DNA of 33,003 nt from Haloferula sp. Its GTDB lineage: Bacteria; Verrucomicrobiota; Verrucomicrobiia; Verrucomicrobiales; Akkermansiaceae. Under the pieces are notes generated by a model. The model worked only from the letters and a program-made list of their open reading frames with translations, was not told where the DNA came from and did not search any database. The DNA lies in contig SLAV01000309.1 of NCBI GenBank assembly GCA_007126655.1, positions 1 through 33,003 of the forward strand, given 5' to 3'. The position numbers and the translations under genes are program-made. This document shows positions 25,276 to 33,003 of this stretch, piece by piece; the stretch's first letter is position 1; each line of letters opens with the position of its first letter.

Positions 25276-27111
25276 TTGAAATCGGAAAAGGCAACCCTGT
25301 CTATCCACTTGGTGGTTGCATTCGCCGTGTTGATTTCAGCCTCATGTTCACCGGAGGAAACACCCGACAACAAGCCTTCGTCGCCTTTGAGCGTCGCCTT
25401 TGATCCGAATGGAGCCTCCATGGTGGCAGTGGGCGACGCCACCTCGCAATCATTGCGCCTCGTCGATCCGGAAAACCGCGAACAACTCGTCCACGTGAAA
25501 CTGGCGGGCATTCCCGAGGGCATCGCATGGGCCGCAAATGGCAACAGTATCTTTGCCGCGGAAGCCGGAGCCGGAAGCATCGCCGAGATCGATCCCTCCC
25601 GCGGCCGGATCCTTCGCCGCATCCCCACCGGCCGTTACCCGGCCGGGATCGCCGTGGCCGACGAACGCGGCCTCCTGCTCGCAACCGATCGCGGCTTGAA
25701 CCACCTGACCGTCATCCGCCTCGATGATGAAAAAAAACTCGCCCGCATTCCGGTCGGCACCCAGCCGGGATTCGTCGCCGTCTCACCCGACGAATCGCTA
25801 GCCGTCGTCAGCAACCTCATCCCGTCCACCGCCGCAACCGCAACCGACCACGCAAGCGACATCACATTGGTGGATCTCGAATCCCTCGGAGTCCGTGCCT
25901 CCGTCCGCCTGCCCACCGGCTCAACCAACGCGCGCGACATCGTCATCGATGCGGAGGGCGCCCGCGCCTATGTCGCGCACACCCTCGGCCGCTTCCACCT
26001 GCCGACCACCCAGCTCGACCGCGGCTGGGTCAATACCAACGCACTGTCCGTCATCGACCTGGAATCCGGGACCCGCACCGCCACCGTGCTGCTCGACCGC
26101 ATGACCGAAGGCGCGGCCGATCCGTGGGGCGTCGCGATCTCGCCCGCTGGCGACAAGCTTTACATCACGCTTTCCGGCGTTCATCAACTCGCCGCCCTCG
26201 ACCTCTCCGGCCTCCACGCCTTGATCGGAACGGATCCGGATGCCTTCACCAACGACCTCTCCGTCCTCCACCGCGAGGGGCTGCTCAAGCGCATCGACCT
26301 GCCCGCAAAAGGCCCGCGGGGCATCGACATATCCGGCGATGGCCGCACCCTCGCGATCGGCGGCTATTTCACCCAAAACCTGATCACCCTGGACACCGGG
26401 GCACTCACTCCTGCCGCCATCCCTCTCGGCCCGCGGATCGAGGACGATCTCATCCGCCGCGGCGAACTCGCCTTCCACGACGCCGACCGCTGCTACCAGC
26501 GCTGGCTCAGTTGCGCGACCTGCCATGCCGACGCCCGTGTCGACGGGCTCAACTGGGACCTCCTCAACGACGGCATCGGTAATCCGAAAAACTCGCGCTC
26601 AATGCTCCTCAGCCACGCCACGCCGCCCATGATGTCACTCGGCGTGCGCGACAGCATGGAAACCGCCGTGCGCGCCGGCTTCATCCACATCCAGTTCATC
26701 CAGCCCGATGATGAGGACGTCGAGGCCGTCAGCGCATACATCCGCGCGTTGAAACCCGAGACCAGCCCGCACCGCAACCGCGATGGATCGCTCACGGAGG
26801 CCGCAATCCGCGGAAGGGAAATCTTCAACCGCCCGTCCGTCGGCTGTGCCACATGCCATCCCCAGCCACTCCACACCAACCTCCAGTCCTACGACGTCGG
26901 CACCGCCACCCCGCTCGACCGCGGCATCACCGAATACGATACCCCGACGCTCGTGGAAATCTGGCGCACACCGCCATACCTCCACGACGGCCGCGCGACC
27001 AACCTCCGGGAGATTCTCGTCGAATACAACCCCGACGACCGCCACGGCAAAACCAGCCAGCTCGATGAATCCGAAATCGACGACCTCGTCAAATACCTCC
27101 TTTCACTCTGA
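25276..27111 (+). CDS. Beta-propeller (YVTN-type) lipoprotein with C-terminal diheme cytochrome c / MauG-CCP-like domain
   Basis: SASCSPEE lipobox; propeller-like repeats (RIPTGRYPAGIAVADERGLLLATDRG); two CxxCH motifs (CATCHADARVDG, CATCHPQP) and TPTLVEIWRTPPYLHDGRATNLREIL. TTG start. Confidence 0.87.
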   Translation: MKSEKATLSIHLVVAFAVLISASCSPEETPDNKPSSPLSVAFDPNGASMVAVGDATSQSLRLVDPENREQLVHVKLAGIPEGIAWAANGNSIFAAEAGAGSIAEIDPSRGRILRRIPTGRYPAGIAVADERGLLLATDRGLNHLTVIRLDDEKKLARIPVGTQPGFVAVSPDESLAVVSNLIPSTAATATDHASDITLVDLESLGVRASVRLPTGSTNARDIVIDAEGARAYVAHTLGRFHLPTTQLDRGWVNTNALSVIDLESGTRTATVLLDRMTEGAADPWGVAISPAGDKLYITLSGVHQLAALDLSGLHALIGTDPDAFTNDLSVLHREGLLKRIDLPAKGPRGIDISGDGRTLAIGGYFTQNLITLDTGALTPAAIPLGPRIEDDLIRRGELAFHDADRCYQRWLSCATCHADARVDGLNWDLLNDGIGNPKNSRSMLLSHATPPMMSLGVRDSMETAVRAGFIHIQFIQPDDEDVEAVSAYIRALKPETSPHRNRDGSLTEAAIRGREIFNRPSVGCATCHPQPLHTNLQSYDVGTATPLDRGITEYDTPTLVEIWRTPPYLHDGRATNLREILVEYNPDDRHGKTSQLDESEIDDLVKYLLSL

Positions 27112-27133
27112 CAAAATTACCGGACCACCCACC

Positions 27134-28138
27134 ATGAAATACCTCCCGCTTGGCGATTCCAACCTTTCCTCATCCGTCATCGGCTTCGGCGCATGGGCCA
27201 TCGGCGGCGGTGCCGTCTGGGGCGGCACCACCGACGACGACGAATCCATCCGCACCATTCAAACCGCCCTCGACGCCGGCATCAACCTGCTCGACACCGC
27301 ACCCGCATATGGCTGGGGCCACAGCGAGCGCCTCATCGCAAGGGCCATCGACGGCCGCCGCGACGACGTCCTCCTCGCCACCAAATGCGGCCTCTGGTGG
27401 GACGACGACCGCGGCTCCTACTTCACCGAATTCAACGGCAAAAGCATCCACCGCTCGCTCCGCCCCGACACCATCGCCATCGAAGTCGAGCGCTCGCTCA
27501 AAGACCTCGCCACCGACCGCATCGATCTCTATCAGGTTCACTGGCCCGCCGTCGATCCCGAGAAAACCCCCGTCGCCGACACCATGGCCGCCCTCCTCAA
27601 ACTCAAGGACGAAGGGAAAATCCGCGCCATCGGTGTCTGCAACCTCTCGCCCGAAGAGCTGGAGGAATATCTCTCCCACGGCACCATCGCCACCCATCAG
27701 TTCCGTTACTCCATGCTCCATCGCGAGCCGGAAAAGGAAATGCTTCCCCTCTGCCAAAAACACAACCTCGCCACACTCACCTACATGTCGCTTGAGCAAG
27801 GCCTGCTCACCGGCAGGATCGGCATGGACCACGTCTTCCAGGAAGGCGAGTTCCGCACCAGCGCCGACTGGTTTCCATGGCTCCTCCCGCAAAACCGCCG
27901 CCGCATCCTCGATCTGTTGGATGGTTGGAAAAACCTCTGCGAAACCCACCACTGCACCCTCGCCCAACTCGTCCTCGCCTGGACGCTCGCCCAGCCCGGC
28001 ATCACCCACGTCCTCGCCGGTGCCCGCAAGCACCACCACATCCGCGAGACCGCCGCCGCCGCCGGCATCGAGCTTTCCAAGGAAGACCTCACCCGCATCA
28101 CCACCGACCTCACCACCCTCGGCGAGCCCGCCCCGTAG
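27134..28138 (+). CDS. Aldo/keto reductase
   Basis: MKYLPLGDSNLSSSVIGFGAWAIGG, NLLDTAPAYGWGHSERLIARAI, LATKCGL, RIDLYQVHWP, LAGARKHHHIRETA. Confidence 0.96.
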   Translation: MKYLPLGDSNLSSSVIGFGAWAIGGGAVWGGTTDDDESIRTIQTALDAGINLLDTAPAYGWGHSERLIARAIDGRRDDVLLATKCGLWWDDDRGSYFTEFNGKSIHRSLRPDTIAIEVERSLKDLATDRIDLYQVHWPAVDPEKTPVADTMAALLKLKDEGKIRAIGVCNLSPEELEEYLSHGTIATHQFRYSMLHREPEKEMLPLCQKHNLATLTYMSLEQGLLTGRIGMDHVFQEGEFRTSADWFPWLLPQNRRRILDLLDGWKNLCETHHCTLAQLVLAWTLAQPGITHVLAGARKHHHIRETAAAAGIELSKEDLTRITTDLTTLGEPAP

Positions 28139-28175
28139 GCGTGGTCGTGAGACCACGGCCACCCGCCAATCGACG
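28131..28175. repeat. 45-bp palindromic repeat, copy A
   Basis: CCCCGTAGGCGTGGTCGTGAGACCACGGCCACCCGCCAATCGACG; core dyad GTGGTC-GTGA-GACCAC; 43/45 identical to 30719-30763. Confidence 0.9.
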
Positions 28176-30705
28176 TCCGTCACTCATCACCATAACAGCC
28201 CTCCTCCTCACCACCGCCCTCGACGCGGCCGCCACCCCCGTCGAAAACTTCCCCGAAACCCTCGCCCACTCGATCCACCAGGAATTTCTTCAACTCGAAC
28301 GCCAAATCGCAGACCGCCCGAACTGGAACAACGCCCGCCTCGAAACCGAAGTCCACCGCCCCGAATCCCTCGTCCTCGAAACCGACCGCACCCCAGTCGA
28401 CATCGCATGGCGGCGCACCCACGCCCTGCTCGCCCACCTCCAAGCCACCGATGGCGCACCCGATCTAACAATCCAAGCCGCCGCCCTCCAGGCCCTCGCC
28501 CCCCGCGTCGCCAATCTCCAACAATCCCCCGACACCGCAGAAACCCGCGCCCTCTTCAACGCCATCGCCGCCATCCGCCGCGACATCGCGTTCTCCAACC
28601 CGCTGCTCGATTTCGACCGCCTCCTCTTCCTCAAACGCCACCGCGCATTGTTCAACCACATGTGCGACCAATACTACGGCATCGCCGCCAAACCCGGCGG
28701 CGGACTCCACATCCTCGAAAACCCCTTCGGACCCGAAAAATCCGTCCACAACCTCCTCGAAACCTCCACCGTCGAACGCGGCCGCCTCACCGGCCAAGCA
28801 CTCCGCGGCGGCCAGGCCCCACCCGACCTCCACTACGACGGCAGCGGCCGCCTCCACAACGCCGGCGACCAACCCGGCGGCGCATTCCTCTCGCCCGACC
28901 TCTCGTTCTGCGGCACCCGGATCCTCTTCTCCTACGTCGAAGGCACCGGCGACACCCGCCACCGCCACCACCAAGGCCCAGGCGTCAACTTCTGGTCCGA
29001 ACACTGGGACCCCGGCCGCGCGTTCCACATCTTCAAGGTCAACATCGACGGCACCGGCCTCCAACAACTCACCGACGGCCCGTGGAACGACATCCACCCG
29101 TGCTGGCTCCCCGATGGCCACATTGCCTTCGTCTCCGAACGCCGCGGCGGATTCCTCCGCTGCGGCCGCGTCTGCCCCGTCTACACCCTCCACCGCATGG
29201 ACGCACAGGGCGAAAACATCCGCCCGCTCAGCTACCACGAAACCCACGAGTGGCACCCCAGCATCGACCACAACGGGCGCATCGCCTACACCCGTTGGGA
29301 CTACGTCGATCGCGACTCCGACATCGCCCACCACCTCTGGCTCAAATACCCCGACGGCCGCGACCCGCGCGCCCCGCACGGCAACTACCCCCTCGTACGC
29401 GAATCCCGCCCGTGGATGGAAATGTCCATCCGCGCCATCCCCGGATCGCACCGCTACCTCGCCGTCGCCGCACCCCACCACGGCCAGCACTTCGGCTCAC
29501 TCGTCACCATCGACCCCGACATGGAGGACGACCGCGCCATGAGCCAGCTCCGCCGCGTCACCCCCGAGGTCATGCTCCCCGAAGCCGAATCCGCCCCCGG
29601 CGTCCCCCACGCGCGCGGACGCAACACCGGCGGCGAAGTCTTCGGCACCCCATGGCCCCTCAGCGAGGACTTCTATCTCACATCCTACGACCCCGGCCAA
29701 AAGCACCACGGCATCTACCTCGTCGATGCCTTCGGCAACCGCGACCTCATCCACCACGATCCCGACATCGCCCTCTCCGATCCCATCCCGCTGCGCCCGC
29801 GCCCCACCCCGCCCGTCATCCCGGATCAAACGAAATACTCCGCCACCCCCGACGAACAACCCGCCACCGGCACCGTCGCCGTCACCAACGTTTACGAATC
29901 CCTGCTCCCCTGGCCCGAAGACACCCGCCTCAGGGAACTCCGCATCATCCAGCTCTTCCCGAAATCCACCCCCGCGCCCGACGACCCCCACATCGGCCGC
30001 GCCGACCGGTTCGACGAAGCCCTCACCCGCGGCGTCATCGGCACCGTGCCCATCGAGGAAGACGGCAGCGCCCACTTCGAAATGCCCGCGGGCATCCCGT
30101 TCTACATGCAGGCCCTCGATAAAAACGGCCTCGCCGTGCAAACGATGCGCTCCGCCACCTACCTGCACCCCGGCGAGCGCATGAGCTGCACCGGATGCCA
30201 CGAACCCAAGCACCACGCCCCCCGCCCCCCGCTCGAAATCCCGCTCGCGCTGCGCCAGCCACCGGCCCAACCCCGCCCCGAAGCCACCGGCTCGCACCCC
30301 ATCACATTCCCCCGGCTCGTCCAACCCGTCCTCGACCGCAACTGCGTCCAATGCCACGAACAACACCGCGCCGAAGGCGCCCCCGGCCTGCGCGGCGACG
30401 TGTTCGCCAAACACGGCCACTCCGAAGCCTACCGGTCGCTCATCCCCTTCGCCTGGTCCAAATCCGGCGGCAACCACATCGGCATCACCCGCAACAAAAC
30501 CTCATACTCCATCCCCGGCGAAGTCGGAGCCCGCGCCTCCGATCTCTGGAAATTCCTCGCCGCCGGCCACCACGATGTCGAACTCGACCCCGGGGAACTC
30601 CGCCGCATCACCCTCTGGCTCGACGCCAACAGCCTCTTCTACGGCGACTACTTCGACCCCGAAGCCCAGGCCCAAGGCGAAGAACCCACCCCGCGCCTGG
30701 AATGA
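28141..30705 (+). CDS. HzsA-related (hydrazine synthase alpha-like) beta-propeller/multiheme protein, copy 1
   Basis: Signal VVVRPRPPANRRPSLITITALLLTTALDAAA from an in-repeat GTG start; GDQPGGAFLSPDLSFCGTRILFSY, HPCWLPDGHIAFVSERRGG, IPIEEDG-like VPIEEDGSAHFEMPAG; CxxCH motifs CTGCH and CVQCH. Confidence 0.82.
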   Translation: MVVRPRPPANRRPSLITITALLLTTALDAAATPVENFPETLAHSIHQEFLQLERQIADRPNWNNARLETEVHRPESLVLETDRTPVDIAWRRTHALLAHLQATDGAPDLTIQAAALQALAPRVANLQQSPDTAETRALFNAIAAIRRDIAFSNPLLDFDRLLFLKRHRALFNHMCDQYYGIAAKPGGGLHILENPFGPEKSVHNLLETSTVERGRLTGQALRGGQAPPDLHYDGSGRLHNAGDQPGGAFLSPDLSFCGTRILFSYVEGTGDTRHRHHQGPGVNFWSEHWDPGRAFHIFKVNIDGTGLQQLTDGPWNDIHPCWLPDGHIAFVSERRGGFLRCGRVCPVYTLHRMDAQGENIRPLSYHETHEWHPSIDHNGRIAYTRWDYVDRDSDIAHHLWLKYPDGRDPRAPHGNYPLVRESRPWMEMSIRAIPGSHRYLAVAAPHHGQHFGSLVTIDPDMEDDRAMSQLRRVTPEVMLPEAESAPGVPHARGRNTGGEVFGTPWPLSEDFYLTSYDPGQKHHGIYLVDAFGNRDLIHHDPDIALSDPIPLRPRPTPPVIPDQTKYSATPDEQPATGTVAVTNVYESLLPWPEDTRLRELRIIQLFPKSTPAPDDPHIGRADRFDEALTRGVIGTVPIEEDGSAHFEMPAGIPFYMQALDKNGLAVQTMRSATYLHPGERMSCTGCHEPKHHAPRPPLEIPLALRQPPAQPRPEATGSHPITFPRLVQPVLDRNCVQCHEQHRAEGAPGLRGDVFAKHGHSEAYRSLIPFAWSKSGGNHIGITRNKTSYSIPGEVGARASDLWKFLAAGHHDVELDPGELRRITLWLDANSLFYGDYFDPEAQAQGEEPTPRLE

Positions 30706-33003
30706 AAACGAAAGACGCCCCCGTAGGCGTGGTCGTGAGACCACGGTCACCCGCCAAACGACGCACGCACCCCCTTGCCCTCGCCAGCAAGCCTGCGCTC
30801 GCAATCCTCGCCGTCCTCCTCCTCACCCCGCTCCACTCCCGCGCCGAATCCGGCACCCCCGCCACGCTCCGCGACGCCATCCAACATCTGGCAGAAATCC
30901 ACCCCGAAGCCTACCCTCGCGCTCCCGAATTCCTCGAACGCCTTGACGCCCTCGGCCCCGACCCCGCACCCGCCGATCTCGCCGCCCTGCGCCGCGAGGT
31001 CATGCTTGCCAACCCGCTCCTCGATTTCGACCGCATCCTACTCCTCGAACGCGCCGCCGACTCGCCCAAGCACCTCCCAAACAACTGGGAGGGAAACTCC
31101 AGCCTCACCCGTGCGGACGTCCGGAACCGCATCGCCATCCTCCACAACCTCCGCGGCGAACCACAACTCGAAACCCTCCTCGAACCATCGAACAAAAAAC
31201 TCATCACCGACCTCGAACTCCACCCCTCCGGCGAGCGCATCCTCTTTTCCAGCCTCGGCGAGCACAACCGCTGGCGCGTCTTCGAAATGCCGCTCGACGG
31301 CTCCACCCCGCCCGACACCCTCCCACTCATCAACGAGCCGGACGTCGACAACTACGAACCCTGCTACCTGCCCGACGGCAGGATCCTCTTCGTCTCCACC
31401 TCCACCTACACCGGCGTGCCCTGCGTCGGCGGCAGCTCGCACGTCGGCAACTTCCACCGCTACGACCCCGCCACCGGGAAAATCCGCCGCCTCACCTTCG
31501 ACCAGGAGCACAACTGGAACCCCGCTGTGCTCCACGACGGCCGCGTCATGTATCAACGCTGGGAATACACCGACCTGCCACACTCCAACTCCCGCATCCT
31601 CATGCAGATGAACCCGGACGGCACAAACCAATCCGAACTCTACGGCAGCAGCTCGTATTTCCCCAACTCGTTCTTCTACGCCCGCCCCATCCCCGGCCAC
31701 CCCACGCAGGTCATCGGCATCGTCACCGGCCACCACGGCGTCGCCCGCGCCGGCCGCCTCATGATCCTCGACCCCGCCATCAGCCGCACCGAGGCCGAAG
31801 GCGTCGTCCACGAATTCCCGCACCGCGGCCGCAAAGTCGAGCCGATCGTCCGCGACCGCCTCGTCGATGGTGTCTGGCCGCAATTCATCATGCCATGGCC
31901 GCTCGATGAAAACCACGTCATCGTCTCCGCCCGCCCCGGCCCCGACTCGCTGTGGGGCATCTACCTTGTCGATGCATTCGACAACATGACGCTCGTCCAC
32001 GAATCGCCCGGCAACTCGCTTTTCGAGCCGATCGCCCTGCATCCACGTCCCACCGCCCCCGTCATCCCCGACCGCGTCAACCTCGACCGCGCCGACGCCA
32101 CCGTCCTCCTCAGCGACATCTATCAGGGCCCGGGTCTCGAAGGCCTCCCGTCCGGCAGCGTCAAACAACTCCGCATCGTCGAAACCTACTTCAGCCCGCG
32201 CAATACCGGCGGCCTTTACGGTGCGCTCGGCATGGATGGCCCGTGGGACATCCGCCGCGTCCTCGGCACCGTGCCCGTCGAGGAAGACGGCTCCGCCCAC
32301 TTCACCATCCCCGCGCAGACGCCTGTATTCGTCCAGCCGCTCGACGCCGATGGCCAGGCCTTGCAGACGATGCGCAGTTGGTTCACCGGAATGCCCGGCG
32401 AGCGCGTCTCCTGCGTCGGCTGCCACGCCGGCATGCACGAGGCCCCTCCCGCCGCCATGGCCAGGGCCGCCCTGCGCGAGCCATCGTTCATCGAGCCCGG
32501 ATGGCACGCACCCACCCGCGGGTTCAACTTCGAGCGCGAAGTCCAGCCCGTGCTCGACCGCCACTGCACCCAGTGCCACTCCGGCCAGGACGCCCATGCC
32601 GCCCCGGACCTGAAGGGCGATCACCTGCTAGACGGCTGGTCCACCCAGATGTCCGGCAACGCCCGGCACAACGGGGGTAAATTCACCGCTTCCTACGCCG
32701 AACTCCACCGCTACATCCGCCGCCCCGGCATCGAGAGCGACATGCGAACCCTCAGCCCGATGGACTACCACTTCTCCACCACCGACCTCGGCCGCATGCT
32801 GCGCGACGGCCACCACGGCGTGGAACTCGACGCGGAATCCTTCGACCGCTTCGTCACGTGGGCCGATCTCAACACGCCCTTCCACGGCACCTGGCACGAA
32901 ATCGTCGGTAAGGATGGTGTCATGCCCCAGCTCGAGCGCGCCAACGAACTCCGCGAAATCTTCGCCCCCTCCGGACCCATCCCCGACTACGAAGCCATCC
33001 CCG
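30702..33003 (+). CDS. HzsA-related beta-propeller/multiheme protein, copy 2 (3' end beyond the window)
   Basis: ATG at 30702 overlaps the copy-1 stop (ATGA). MKTKDAPVGVVVRPRSPAKRR...LALAILAVLLLTPLHSRA signal; VPVEEDGSAHFTIPAQ; CVGCH and CTQCH motifs; open to the window end, so absent from the supplied ORF track. Confidence 0.82.
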   Translation, partial: MKTKDAPVGVVVRPRSPAKRRTHPLALASKPALAILAVLLLTPLHSRAESGTPATLRDAIQHLAEIHPEAYPRAPEFLERLDALGPDPAPADLAALRREVMLANPLLDFDRILLLERAADSPKHLPNNWEGNSSLTRADVRNRIAILHNLRGEPQLETLLEPSNKKLITDLELHPSGERILFSSLGEHNRWRVFEMPLDGSTPPDTLPLINEPDVDNYEPCYLPDGRILFVSTSTYTGVPCVGGSSHVGNFHRYDPATGKIRRLTFDQEHNWNPAVLHDGRVMYQRWEYTDLPHSNSRILMQMNPDGTNQSELYGSSSYFPNSFFYARPIPGHPTQVIGIVTGHHGVARAGRLMILDPAISRTEAEGVVHEFPHRGRKVEPIVRDRLVDGVWPQFIMPWPLDENHVIVSARPGPDSLWGIYLVDAFDNMTLVHESPGNSLFEPIALHPRPTAPVIPDRVNLDRADATVLLSDIYQGPGLEGLPSGSVKQLRIVETYFSPRNTGGLYGALGMDGPWDIRRVLGTVPVEEDGSAHFTIPAQTPVFVQPLDADGQALQTMRSWFTGMPGERVSCVGCHAGMHEAPPAAMARAALREPSFIEPGWHAPTRGFNFEREVQPVLDRHCTQCHSGQDAHAAPDLKGDHLLDGWSTQMSGNARHNGGKFTASYAELHRYIRRPGIESDMRTLSPMDYHFSTTDLGRMLRDGHHGVELDAESFDRFVTWADLNTPFHGTWHEIVGKDGVMPQLERANELREIFAPSGPIPDYEAIP
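30719..30763. repeat. 45-bp palindromic repeat, copy B
   Basis: CCCCGTAGGCGTGGTCGTGAGACCACGGTCACCCGCCAAACGACG; differs from copy A at two positions. Confidence 0.9.

Noticed and set aside
23986-25308. 440-aa minus-strand ORF
   Set aside because: Antisense to the Rid-like gene, whose motifs are convincing
27150-30122. 990-aa + strand ORF overlapping the aldo/keto reductase and HzsA-like 1
   Set aside because: R/P/H-rich low-complexity translation in an alternative frame; both overlapped genes have clear family motifs
28141-33003. Anammox-type hydrazine synthase
   Set aside because: Only HzsA-like alpha proteins present, no HzsB/HzsC; HzsA-related proteins occur in non-anammox bacteria, so hydrazine chemistry is not claimed
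1-33003. CRISPR arrays, tRNA/rRNA genes, transposases or prophage genes
   Set aside because: No regularly spaced repeats, no recognisable RNA genes and no transposase/integrase ORFs seen by eye

Overview
GC-rich bacterial chromosomal window. A perfect TGTTC-N4-GAACA operator next to lexA and the gene complement suggest Verrucomicrobiota, but this is an inference. Left third (about 1-9.8 kb): a corrinoid-dependent methyl-transfer locus. It has two UroD/MtaA-superfamily methyltransferases, a stand-alone B12-binding protein, a homocysteine S-methyltransferase, a RACE-type corrinoid activator (2Fe-2S + ASKHA/DUF4445), a DUF1638 protein, an AraC regulator and an MFS sugar porter. The genes are tightly packed, often with 4-bp stop/start overlaps. 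Middle (9.8-24 kb): a sugar-phosphate isomerase, two Tat-type Gfo/Idh/MocA proteins flanking rpoN, BamD-like and LptE-like genes, an isochorismatase / carbamoylase / SDR operon, lexA and zwf. Right (24-33 kb): a Rid-like protein, a beta-propeller/diheme c-type cytochrome, an aldo/keto reductase, and two tandem HzsA-related multiheme proteins; the second runs off the window and is missing from the ORF track. Best hunting results: (i) the corrinoid demethylation locus with a probable homocysteine acceptor; (ii) a textbook sigma-54 -24/-12 promoter immediately upstream of rpoN itself; (iii) a 45-bp palindromic repeat (43/45 identical) that supplies a stop codon to one gene and the start/signal-peptide n-region to both HzsA-like genes; (iv) a LexA operator; (v) a structured intergenic palindrome after lptE. 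Everything was read by eye; no database search was run.
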